From JACCZH01 sp963729445 (GTDB lineage Bacteria > Chloroflexota > Chloroflexia > Thermomicrobiales > CFX8), in the NCBI GenBank assembly GCA_963729445.1, contig CAVSNU010000002.1:1215974-1279973 (forward strand): a DNA stretch of 64,000 nt. The letters run 5' to 3'. Shown here one piece after another: positions 18,159 through 28,100 of the stretch. Below the pieces are notes generated by a model, which did not search any database, was not told where the DNA came from, and worked only from the letters and a program-made list of their open reading frames with translations. Each line of letters begins with the position of its first letter. Position 1 is the stretch's first letter. A program made the translations under genes and the position numbers.

Positions 18159-18572
18159 ATGGCGAACCACCCGGCGAACCTGGCGTTCAGATTCCTGCTT
18201 GAATTGTTCGGGCTGGCTGCGTTTGCTTACTGGGGCTGGCAATGGGGCGATCCGTGGCGTTGGCCGCTGGCGGTTGGCTTGCCAGTGCTGGCGATGATCG
18301 TCTGGGCAACCTTCAGAACGCCCGGCGACGCGAGCGCGAAACAACACGCGCCGGTGCCGGTCCACGGCATCGCGCGCCTGATACTGGAGCTACTCTTCTT
18401 CGGGCTGGCGACCGCCGCCCTGGCCACCGCTGGTGCGACGGCCCTGGCCCTCATCCTGGCCGGCCTGGTTGTCCTGCACTACATCCTCTCCTGGGACCGC
18501 GTCCTCTGGCTGCTCCTGACGCGCGCGGGGTCGCCAAACCCCGAGGAAGAGTTGCCGGATCCTCCCATGTAG
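18159..18572 (+). CDS. YrdB-family (DUF2568) small membrane protein
   Basis: 137 aa from ATG 18159, with GAAGGA upstream. Four hydrophobic segments: LAFRFLLELFGLAAFAYWGW, LAVGLPVLAMIVWATF, a third at LILELLFFGLATAALATAG and a fourth at ALILAGLVVLHYIL. The NLAFRFLLEL opening, the W-x-x-F-x-P-GD loop and the closing hydrophobic YILSWDRVLWLL mark the DUF2568/YrdB family, of unknown function. A short acidic Pro-rich tail follows. It is convergent with the SRPBCC gene. Confidence 0.8.
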   Translation: MANHPANLAFRFLLELFGLAAFAYWGWQWGDPWRWPLAVGLPVLAMIVWATFRTPGDASAKQHAPVPVHGIARLILELLFFGLATAALATAGATALALILAGLVVLHYILSWDRVLWLLLTRAGSPNPEEELPDPPM

Positions 18573-18582
18573 GGGACGAGAT

Positions 18583-19029
18583 TCATACCGGCGGCGATGA
18601 TGTAACTTCCCGCAGCCGGCCGCAGAAGAACTGCCACCCCTCCAGGTGGCCCTCGCGCTCCTGCTGGTCAATCTCGGAGTCGCGGTAAGGCCCGTGGCTG
18701 ATCGTCAACTTCGTGCCGTCACTGGAAGGCTCCAGCGCGACATGCACATGACGCACCGGCGTATCCGGCTCGTGGTCCCATTTCCAGGTAAACGCCAGCC
18801 GCTGGCCGGGCTCGAAGGTCGAATACGTCCCCCGCAACCGCCATTCCATCTTCGGCCACGACAGGACGAACGCGCCGCCTTCGCGGGGATCGATCTCCGC
18901 TTCCTCGGGCCACCACTGCTTAAGTAGCGTTGGCTCGGTCCAGTAACGGAACAACGTTGCCGGCGTCACGTTCGGATACTCGCCCTCGACCACCAGCACG
19001 TCGTTTCCGCTCAAAACCTCAGCCAGCAT
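18583..19029 (-). CDS. SRPBCC/AHSA1-family protein
   Basis: 148 aa from the ATG at 19029. A START-like lipid or hydrophobic-ligand-binding fold of the Aha1-C/CalC type: YPNVTPATLFRYWTEPTLLKQWWPEEAEID at the front, then GGAFVLSWPKMEWRLRGTY, GQRLAFTWKW, TKLTISHGPY and the terminal helix HLEGWQFFCGRLRE. The start codon lies inside the end of the preceding cobalamin-binding gene (11-base overlap), so the two are co-translated. The ligand is unknown. Confidence 0.8.
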   Translation of the reverse strand: MLAEVLSGNDVLVVEGEYPNVTPATLFRYWTEPTLLKQWWPEEAEIDPREGGAFVLSWPKMEWRLRGTYSTFEPGQRLAFTWKWDHEPDTPVRHVHVALEPSSDGTKLTISHGPYRDSEIDQQEREGHLEGWQFFCGRLREVTSSPPV

Positions 19030-19945
19030 CAACCCATCTCTCTATCTGTTTCGCCGCGTCCGGACCAAGACCGGCGCAGCGATCCGGATGAAACAGCCGC
19101 GCCAGCAGCTCAACGCCATCAATCACACGCGGCCCAGGGCGATTGAAGTAGCCCGACCCGTCAACCGCGTACACCTGCCCGGCTTTGACGGCGGCAAGCT
19201 CTCGCCAGGCAGGAATCTCGTCAAGCTCACCGGCGAGATGCACGGTGGTCTCCAGATCGTAGCCACAGGGCATCAGCACCACCAGCTCGGGATCGCACGC
19301 GGCAATCTCGTCCCAGGTCACCCGTACCGACGGCTCGCCCTCCGCACCGAGGACGTCTCGCCCGCCCGCCAGCCGCACCATCTCCGGCACCCAGTGTCCG
19401 CCAATCATCGGCGGATCCAGCCACTCCAGACAGAGCACTCGTCGCGGCTCGACACCCTCCAGCCGGCCGGCGAGACCGTCCAGCCGCGCCTGTAACGCCG
19501 TCACCAGATCACGCCCAACCTCGGGACGCGCCGCCAGCCAGGAGATATCGTGGATGGATTGAAAGATCAGCTCAATCGAATCCGGCTCGAACGACGCCAC
19601 CCGCGGAGCCTTCCGCAACGCTCCGGCCGCCGCCACGACATCGTCATACGACACCGCGCAGACGTCACACAGCTCCTGCGTCAAGATCAGATCCGGCTCG
19701 ATCTCCGCGAGCAGCGTGCGATCCAGGTCATAGATCGACTGCCCGTTCAGCACCCGCTCCCGCACCAGCCGGTCAATATCGACGCTACTGTGCTCGCCGT
19801 CGGGCAGGACGTTCCTCGTAATATGCGGCTTGCCCTGCGCCGCCTCGGGAAAATCACACTCATGCGTCACCGCCCTGAGCTCGTCCCCCAGCCCCAGGGC
19901 GTAGACAATCTCGGTGGTGCTCGGCAGGAGAGAGATGATGTTCAT
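19019..19945 (-). CDS. Cobalamin-binding (BtuF-like) protein
   Basis: 308 aa from ATG 19945, where an AGGTAG site and the canonical opening MNIISLLPSTTEIVYALGLG occur; the upstream 57 codons look non-coding. It is the class III periplasmic-binding fold used for B12 and iron siderophores: ELRAVTHECDFP, a PDLILTQELCDVCAVSY loop and the closing GQVYAVDGSGYFNRPGPRVIDGVE. There is no signal peptide or lipobox, so it may be cytoplasmic or represent the soluble B12-binding subgroup common in Chloroflexota and Actinobacteria. No BtuC/BtuD permease genes are nearby and I saw no cobalamin riboswitch upstream. Confidence 0.85.
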   Translation of the reverse strand: MNIISLLPSTTEIVYALGLGDELRAVTHECDFPEAAQGKPHITRNVLPDGEHSSVDIDRLVRERVLNGQSIYDLDRTLLAEIEPDLILTQELCDVCAVSYDDVVAAAGALRKAPRVASFEPDSIELIFQSIHDISWLAARPEVGRDLVTALQARLDGLAGRLEGVEPRRVLCLEWLDPPMIGGHWVPEMVRLAGGRDVLGAEGEPSVRVTWDEIAACDPELVVLMPCGYDLETTVHLAGELDEIPAWRELAAVKAGQVYAVDGSGYFNRPGPRVIDGVELLARLFHPDRCAGLGPDAAKQIERWVDAG

Positions 19946-20168
19946 GGGTGCTACCTCGCTAGCGTCCATTCGGCCCGGTTCATTCCGTATGGGCGGGGGC
20001 TTGTCTCCGCCCGCAGTGCCCGGTAGCCCCGATTCATGCACTGCCAAGTATGTCATCCTCATAGTAGCAACGGACGTCGCCCTGTGACGTTGAACGCGGA
20101 TCACGCGCTCGGCCATTCTCCGTAAACATCGATCACGATTTCATCTTGAAAACAGAGAAGAGGACCCG

Positions 20169-21417
20169 ATGGCAGACATCCCTCGTGAGAGAACCCCTGA
20201 TAGTACGTTGCTACTCGCCCTGGACGGCTACGAGTTCATCTCCAAACGATGCCGCCGCTACCATTCGGACATCTTCCAAACACGCTTGCTGCTCCAGCAG
20301 ACCATCTGCATGCTCGGCCCAGAGGCGGCCAGGGTGTTTTATGACACCGAGCGCTTCCAGCGGCGAGATGCCATACCAAAGCGAGTACAGAAAACGCTGT
20401 TTGGAGAAGGTGGTGTGCAGGTTCTGGACGACGACGTCCATCGCAACCGCAAGCAGATGTTCATGTCGCTCATGACTCCCGAGCACAGGCAGCAGCTCAC
20501 GGATCTTTCAGCGGACCAGTGGCGCACTCCATCGCCAAGTGGGAAACCATGGATCAGGTCGTGCTCCTGGATGAAGTGCGGGAGATGCTGGCCCGTGCGG
20601 TGTGCAGCTGGTCCGGGGTTCCGTACAACGAGTCGCGAATCCCACAGCTCACTCGTGACCTCTGGGCGTTGATTGACTCCCCGGCAGCGGTCGGTCCCCG
20701 GCACTGGCGGGGCAGGCTGGCGCGCAGGCGGCTGGAGAAGTGGCTTGGGGCCGTCATCGAAGCTGAGCGCGCCGGTAAGCTGCAGGCTCCCGAGGACAGC
20801 GCCCTGCACGCCGTGAGCCGGCATCGCGAGCTCAATGGAGAACTGCTGGACACCCACGTGGCGGCGGTGGAACTCCTCAACGTCCTGCGTCCCACCGTCG
20901 CCGTTGCCCTCTGGGTCGTCTTCGCCGCCCTGGCGTTGCACGACCACCCAGAGTACCGCCAGAAACTCCAGCAAACGACGACGACATGCTTGAGCTCTTT
21001 GTTCAGGAGGTACGCCGGTTCTACCCGTTCTTCCCCTTCGTTGGGGCCCGCGTTCGCAACGACTTCGAATGGAGGGGCTACCGTTTCCGCCAGGGAACGC
21101 TGGCGCTCCTGGACCTCTATGGCACCGACCACGATGCCCGCACATGGGAGCATCCGGAAGTGTTTCGTCCGGAGCGTTTCCGCCAGTGGGACCAGAGCCC
21201 CTTCAACTTCATCCCCCAGGGCGGCGGGGATTACTACACGAACCACCGTTGCGCCGGCGAATGGCTCACGATCGACCTTACCAAGGTCGCGGTGCGCTTC
21301 CTCACGCAGTCGATGGCCTATGACGTGCCGGACCAGGACCTCACGATCAGCATGTCCCGCATGCCGGCCATCCCCCAGAGCCGTTTCGTCATCAGCAACG
21401 TCCGGCGCACCGGTTAG
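20169..21417 (+). CDS. CYP152-type fatty-acid peroxygenase (P450), two frameshifts
   Basis: Three consecutive frames (20169-20520, 20519-20978, 20986-21417) join into a protein of about 415 aa, the size of P450-BSbeta and OleT. These use hydrogen peroxide to hydroxylate or decarboxylate fatty acids and need no redox partner. Seen: an N-terminal DSTLLLALDGYEFISKRC block, VQVLDDDVHRNRKQMF (heme-side His-Arg), the I-helix replaced by LLNVLRPTVAVALWVVFAALAL, then VQEVRRFYPFFPFVGARV with the family Arg that anchors the carboxylate, and the heme loop FIPQGGGDYY with Cys in HRCAGEW. Lack of the usual I-helix acid-alcohol pair also fits. The breaks near 20515 and 20980 keep homology on either side, so they are either errors or very recent decay. 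A 127-base gap follows. Confidence 0.82.
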
Positions 21418-21544
21418 CCCGTTCTCTGTCGTATGTCCGCCCCCGTTTTCGTATCAGGACGAAGGTAGGTTGCCCTGACGTCAAAACCTGTGCGATGATC
21501 GCCTATCCGAGTGTGGGATCAGCGACCGGGGGAGATGGTGGGGA

Positions 21545-24500
21545 ATGGCGACGATTCAGGACGATGTGTATAAGGCGCTTAGGAATCTATCGAGCCTGGA
21601 GGATGCCAGACATCTTCTGTCAACGACTCTAAACTACACCTACGAATCTGCCCCAGCCAGAGTAGAAGGTCTGCCGGAGGCCACACAGGCTGCGATGGCG
21701 GGCGATCCATACATCATCGCACAACACGGTGATTTCAAGGTGATCCACACCCGGTTCCATGGAAGCCACCTGCCGTTGCCCACGAGCGCGAGATCATCAA
21801 CCGGCTGCTGCACAATTACCGCCATTCGCTCTTCCTCTTCTCCGACGATGACGATTCTGACTGGCACTTCGTGAACGTCAAGCACGAGGGCGAGAAGGCG
21901 ACCCGCGTCTTTCGCCGGCTCAGCGTCGGGCCGGACGAGAAGGTCGCCGAGCGGCTGCGCACCCCGGCGGCGCAGCTTGCCAGCATCGCCCTGTCTGACG
22001 CCGAACTGGACGGTCTTGAAACCCGACCGCTTGAGATCCAGCAACGCCACGACAAAGCCTTCGATGTCGAGGTTGTCACAAAACGCTTCTACGATAGTAC
22101 GTAATGTCTTCTATAAGGTCGAGGCGATGATCGGCGGTATCGAGGACGCCGACCGGAGACGTCTCTTTACCCAACGGCTCTTCAACCGGCTGATGTTCGT
22201 CGCCTTCGTCCAGAAGAAAGAGTGGCTCAGGCTCAACGGCCAGACCGACTACCTGAACGAGCTCTGGAAGAGCTACCAGCAGACCCCGACCGCAACGGCT
22301 TCTACAACGGCCGGCTCAAGAATCTCTTCTTCGTCGCGCTCGATAACCCGGCCGGTCAGCGACTACATGAGGGCCAACGGCGCATCGCTGCTGTCCGGCA
22401 TCCTCGGCGATGTGCGCTATCTCAACGGCGGCCTGTTCGAGCAAGAACGAGGACGACCGGAACGATCGAGATCGTGGTGCCGGACGAGGCCATCGAGACG
22501 ATCCTGCAAGGACCTCTTCAACCGCTTCAACTTCACCGTCACCGAGAGCACGCCGCTCGACATGGAGGTCGCGGTCGATCCGGAGATGCTCGGCAAGGTC
22601 TTCGAAGAGCTCGTCACCGGCCGGCACGAGACCGGCAGCTACTACACGCCCAAGCCGATCGTCTCCTTCATGTGCCGCGAGGCGCTCAAAGCCTACCTGC
22701 GCTCGGGTCTGCCGGACGAAGCGGCCGGACGCCATCGAGCGCTTCGTCGACGAGCACGAGCCGGACGGGCTGCGCGATCCCGAAGCCATTCTCGACAGCG
22801 CTGCGCGCGTCACGGCCTGCGACCCTGCTTGTGGCTCAGGGGCGCTATTTGCTGGGCCTGCTGCACGAACTGGTCGAGCTGCGGCGTTGCCTCTTCAGTC
22901 AGCCGTCAGGTTGACCCGGTGAGCGACTACCGGCGCAAGCTGGAGATTATCCAGAACAATGTCTATGGCGTCGATATCGACCCGTTCGCAATCAACATCG
23001 CCCGGCTGCGGCTCTGGCTCTCGCTGGCGATTGAGTACGAGGGCGACAGACCCGAACCACTGCCGAATCTGGATTTCAAGATCGAGGTTGGCGATAGCTT
23101 GACCGCCCGTCACTTCGGTGCGGATGGGCAGCTTGCCTTGCGCCAGAAACCGGTCGAAGACTTCCAGCAACTCAAGGCAACCTTCCTGACCGCGCACGGA
23201 GACGACAAGCGCCGCCTCTACGCCGATATCCAGGTGGCCAAGAAGAAGCTTGCGGATCTTACCCACGGTGGGGCGACGGTGCACGGCTTCGACTGGCCGG
23301 TCGAGTTCGCCGAGGTCTTTGCTGACGGCGGTTTCGACGTCGTGCTGGCCAACCCGCCTTATGTGCGGCAGGAGCTGATCAAGGACATCAAGCCCCGGCT
23401 TCAAGGAAGTCTACGGCCCGCTATACAGCGGTACAGCTGACCTGTACGTCTACTTCTACTACCGCGCGCTCCAGATGCTCAAAGCTTGGTGGCGCGCTGG
23501 CCTTCATCAGCAGCAACAAGTGGTTTCGTGCCGCCTACGGCGCGAAGCTGCGCGCGCACGTTGCCGAAACCACTGACGTGCTGAGCATCACGGATTTCGG
23601 AGACTTGCCGGTCTTCGAGTCGGCCAGCGCATACCCGATGATCTTCACTGCCCAGAAGGGTGTGCCTGCCACGGTGGCCCGGTATACCGAGGTCAAGTCG
23701 TTGGAACCGCCCTACCCGGACGTCAAGACCATGATCGAGCAGACCGGCGCGCTGCTGCCGCCATCTGCCTTTGACGGCGAGCGCTGGATGCTCACCGACG
23801 CCAAGACCGTCAATCTGATCCGGACGATGGAGACAGACACGATTCCACTCGGCGAGTACGTTAACGGTCAGATCTACTATGGCGTCAAGACCGGTTTCAA
23901 CACCGCCTTCGTTATTGACGGTGACAAACGCGCTGAGCTCATCGCCGCCGATCCCAAGAGCGCCGAGATCATCAAGCCGCTTGTCGTGGGTCGCGATATC
24001 CGGCGTTGGACGGTTGACTACAAAGATCGTTGGTTGATCGTAACGAAGATAGGTGTGGATATTGGGCGATACCCGGCCATCTTTGAGCATCTGTCAAAAT
24101 GGGAACCTGAGCTGAGGAAACGCCAGGACCAAGGACAACAATGGTGGGAGCTAAGAGCCTGTGCCTATTACGACGCCTTCGAGAAGCCCAAGATCATCTA
24201 CCCTGAGTTTGCGCTTCAATCCAGGTTCACATTCGACGGCGATATCACGTTCACAAACAATAAAGCCTTCATTTTGCCTACCAAGGACCTTTCTCTGCTG
24301 GCTGTTCTGAATTCGCGCGTTGTCTGGGACTTTCTGAGGTCAACCAGCTCAGTGATCCGCGGTGGATACCTAGAACTTCGTTCCATCTACATCGAACGTA
24401 TCCCAATATCCCCAATTCCGTTTGCGGATCGAGCCGTAATTGAGTCATTAACCCAGCAATGTATAGACATAACGGGGGGGGGGTAGCGGCGACCTCGTCG

Positions 24501-24571
24501 AAGTCGAGGCAGAGATCAATGCCCGCGTCGCCCGCCTCTATGGGCTGCCAGAGCCACGGATGGAGATCTAA
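21545..24571 (+). CDS. PglX/Eco57I-like DNA adenine methyltransferase of a restriction/defence module, indel-broken
   Basis: About 1000 aa spread over all three frames by roughly a dozen single-base indels (for example near 21794, 22098, 22275, 22850, 22905, 23402 and 23485). Homology resumes after each. Order of parts: N-terminal helical domain (21545-22100); N6-adenine methylase core with SAM motif I DPACGSGAL at about 22822, VYGVDIDPFAINIARLRLWLS, and catalytic motif IV NPPYVRQEL at about 23352; then a TaqI/PglX-like target-recognition part (GVKTGFNTAFVID, IIKPLVVGRDIRRW, NSRVVWDFL). A G10 run (24474-24483) closes the frame at 24484; nine Gs would extend it 29 residues to the TAA at 24569-24571. 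It would methylate host DNA and give self/non-self marking for the helicase-nuclease downstream. Inactivated only if the indels are real. Confidence 0.8.
24474..24483 (+). repeat. Homopolymer G10 tract inside the methyltransferase gene
   Basis: Ten consecutive Gs. With 10 the frame stops three codons later (TGGG then TAG). With 9 or 12 it continues through SGDLVEVEAEIN to the natural stop just before the next gene. Tracts of this kind switch methyltransferases on and off in other bacteria. Miscounting by the sequencer is the simple alternative. Confidence 0.7.
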
Positions 24572-24574
24572 GCA

Positions 24575-25162
24575 ATGGCTGACAACAATGCGACCGGTGT
24601 CTCTGCTGCCTTCGAGATCCTGCTCGAAGAGATGGAGACAGAGGTTGAGATGGCCAATCAGGTGGGGTCACGGGCATTCGAACGGAGTGACTATGCCCGC
24701 GCCCGTGAGGTGGCCAACCGCGCTGAATGGCTACAGGGGTTACAGGATCGTCTCTCTACACTACACAATGAGTGGCGAGGGCAAGCGATTGAGTACACCT
24801 CTAAAGAAGAAGAGGAAGCAGGCGAGGTTAGCGAGCGCCGCAATTTCGGACGGCTGGCATCCGGATTGCGAACGCCTACTAACGTTTTTCACTTGCCCAT
24901 GTTGAAGATCATCCAAGAACTTGGCGGGGTCGCAAAAGCGCAGGACGTCGCTGATCACATTGAGCCAATGATGCGAGATGTCCTCACAGAAGCGGACTAT
25001 TCAACCCTGCCTTCTAATCCCGAACTAGAGCGATGGCGACACTCCACCTACTGGGCACGCTGGAGGCTGGTTAAAGATGGTCTGCTCAAGGATGGCTCGC
25101 CACGTGGCGTCTGGGAGATAAGTGACAAAGGCCGGCAATTCCTGGCCGAGCAGGGCGGATAG
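24575..25162 (+). CDS. Mrr-N winged-helix protein of the restriction/defence module
   Basis: 195 aa, intact. Residues about 1-95 are helical and acidic (LLEEMETEVEMANQ, EWLQGLQDRLSTLH), probably coiled coil. Residues about 105-195 match the Mrr N-terminal winged helix: LKIIQELGGVAKAQDVADHI, YSTLPSNPELERWRHSTYWAR and GVWEISDKGRQFL. In Mrr-type restriction enzymes this domain reads DNA next to a PD-(D/E)XK nuclease, but there is no nuclease domain here. The gene starts 3 bases after the methyltransferase stop, and its own stop touches the ATG of the helicase gene, so the three are one operon. Likely a DNA-binding or specificity adaptor. Confidence 0.75.
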   Translation: MADNNATGVSAAFEILLEEMETEVEMANQVGSRAFERSDYARAREVANRAEWLQGLQDRLSTLHNEWRGQAIEYTSKEEEEAGEVSERRNFGRLASGLRTPTNVFHLPMLKIIQELGGVAKAQDVADHIEPMMRDVLTEADYSTLPSNPELERWRHSTYWARWRLVKDGLLKDGSPRGVWEISDKGRQFLAEQGG

Positions 25163-28100
25163 ATGCCCACCCACAACATCATCGACAACCGGCACGAGAA
25201 GCTGGTTGACCACATCCAGACGATTCTGCCCAATACGAAGAGTGCGAAGTTCGCGGTGGGGTATTTCTTCCTGTCGGGACTGGAGGCGCTGGGTACGAGC
25301 CTCGACACCATCAGCGAGCTACGGCTGCTGATCGGGAACACGAGCAACCGCGAGACGATCGAGCAGCTGTCGGAGGCCTACAAGCGGCTGGATGAAGTCA
25401 GCAAGAAGGCAGACGAGCAGCGCTTCGCCCGGCGGGCGGACCTGAACCGGCAGGCCGGCGAGACGGCCGAGAATTTACGCGACGCCGTCGGGCTGATGGA
25501 CCAGACCGACGAGGCCGAGGAGCTGGTGCACTCGCTGGTGAGGATGGTCGAGGAGGGCCGGCTGAAGGTGCGGGTCTATACCAAGGGCCGCCTGCACGCC
25601 AAGGCCTACATCTTCGATTACACCAACGCCAACCCCACCAGCAACGGCGTCGCCATCGTCGGCTCGTCCAACCTCACCCTCTCCGGCATTCAGGACAACA
25701 CCGAGCTCAACGTGCTGGTGCATGACAACGCCCCGACATTCGATCCCACAAGCGGCAACCACGGCAAGCTGACCGCCTGGTTCGGCGAGCTCTGGGACGA
25801 GTCGCAGGATTTCGACGAGCTGCTGATGACCGAGCTGAAGGCGTCCTGGGCCGCCCAACTGGCCACGCCCTACGAGGTCTACATGAAGACGCTCTACACC
25901 CTGGTGCGCGACAGGCTGGAGGGCGAGCAGGCCGGGCCGGTGCTGCTGAGCGACGACGAGATCACCCGCAGCCTGGCCGATTTTCAGCGGGTGGCCGTCC
26001 AGCAGGCGGTGCGGATGATCCAGGAGTTCGGCGGCTGCTTCGTGGCGGATGTCGTCGGGCTGGGCAAGAGCTTCATCGGCGCGGCCATCGTCAAGCATTT
26101 CGAGCGCGCGCACGGCAAGCGTCCGCTCATCATCTGCCCCAAGTCGCTGGAGGAGATGTGGATCACCTACAACGAGCAGTACCACCTCAACGCCCAGGTG
26201 CTGCCGATGAGCATGCTCCAGGACGGCGAACGCAGTGCCGGCCTGCTGGACAACGTGCGCTACCCGAAGCGTGACTTCATCCTGATCGACGAGAGCCACA
26301 ACTTCCGCCACAGCGACACCCAGCGCTACAAGGCGCTGCAGAACTTCTTGCTGAATGACCCCGACCGCCAGATCTGTCTCTTGACCGCCACGCCAAGGAA
26401 CAGCCGCGCCTGGGACGTGTTCAACCAGATCAAGCTGTTCCACCCGGACGACCGCACCGACACCCTGCCAATTGACCCGCCCGACCTGCGGCAGTATTTC
26501 AAGAAGATCGAGAAGGACCGTTCAAGTGTCTCCGGCGGCGAGCTGGCGCAGCTGCAGGACGTCCTGCGGCATGTCCTGATCCGCCGCACCCGACGCCACA
26601 TCCTGCGCTGGTATGGCCACGCCGGTGACAGCCACAAGCCGCTGCGCGAGATGAGTGATTTCGAGGCGGCGCGCTATCTGGACGGCGGCTCGCGCGCCTA
26701 CGTCAACGTCGGCGACAGGCAGCAGTACTTCCCGATACGCGAGCTTGAGACCCTGCGCTACAGCATCGAGGACACCTACGCCGGGCTCTACCAGGAGATT
26801 CGCGGCTATGTCGGCAAGCCGCGCGGCAGCCGTGCCAAGCCGAAGCCCGGCGAAGAGCTGACCTACGCCCGCTACGGGCTGTTCAACTACGTCCTCAAGC
26901 ACCGGCAGGCCGATTACACCGATCTGCGCAAGGCCGGGGTCAACCTGCGCGGCCTGATCCGCACCATGCTCTTCAAGCGCTTCGAGTCCAGCGTTGAGGC
27001 CTTCCGCCAGACGCTGGGGAGGATGATCGCCACACAGTCCGGCTTCCTGTTGGCCTTGAACGCCGGGATTGTGCCGGCCGGGGAGAAGGCCGAGAACCTG
27101 CTCAGTCACTCGGATACGCTGGAGGAAGACGATCTGCTGGACGCGCTGGCCGAGATGACCGGCCGCTACAGCGTGGCTGATTTCGACCTGGAGCGGCTGC
27201 GGTCGCACATCGAGGCGGACATCCACTTGCTGCGGACAATGCTGGCGCTGGTCGAGCCGATCACGTCGGAGCGGGACGACAAGTTCCAGACGTTACTGAA
27301 AACGCTGGAGCGTCCGCCGATCAATGGCCGGAAGAAGGTGCTCATCTTCACCCAGTATGCCGACACCGCGAAGTATCTCTACGAGAACCTCAATCCCGGT
27401 GGAGCGCGTGACGACATCGACGTGATCTACGGCACGGAGAAGAGCAAGGCGCGGGTGGTCGCCCGCTTCGCGCCGAAAGCCAACCCCGGTCACCGCTGGA
27501 CGCTGGGCGACAGCGAGATCAATCTGCTGGTGGCAACCGACGTGCTGGCCGAGGGCCTCAACATGCAGGATTGCGACATCGTGATCAACTACGACTTGCA
27601 CTGGAACCCGGTGCGGCTGATCCAGCGCTTCGGCCGGATCGACCGCATCGGCTCCGAGCACGACCGCATCTGGGGCATGAACTTTCTCCCGGAGATTGGT
27701 ATCGAGAAAAACCTCGGACTCAAGAAAGTGCTCGATGCGCGCATTCAGGAGATCCACGACACGATTGGCGAGGACGCTGCCATTCTGGACAGAGGCGAAC
27801 GGCTCAACCCGGACGCGATGTACTCGATCTACGACGCGAAGTCGGTTGCCCAGCTCTCGCTGTTCGAGGAAGATAACCCCGAGCAGTATGTCGATCTGAA
27901 CGAGGCCGAGGAGATCCTGCGTAGCCTGCGCCAAGAAGACCCCGATGAGTTCCAGAGGATTGCCGATCTGCGTGACGGCATCCGCTCGGTCACAACATCC
28001 CGCGCCGGCGATCTGTTCGTCTTCTGTCAGGCAGGAGGGTTCCAGCAGCTCTTCCTGGTGAACAGGGACGGCGAAATCGTCTCGCGCGACATGGCGCGTG

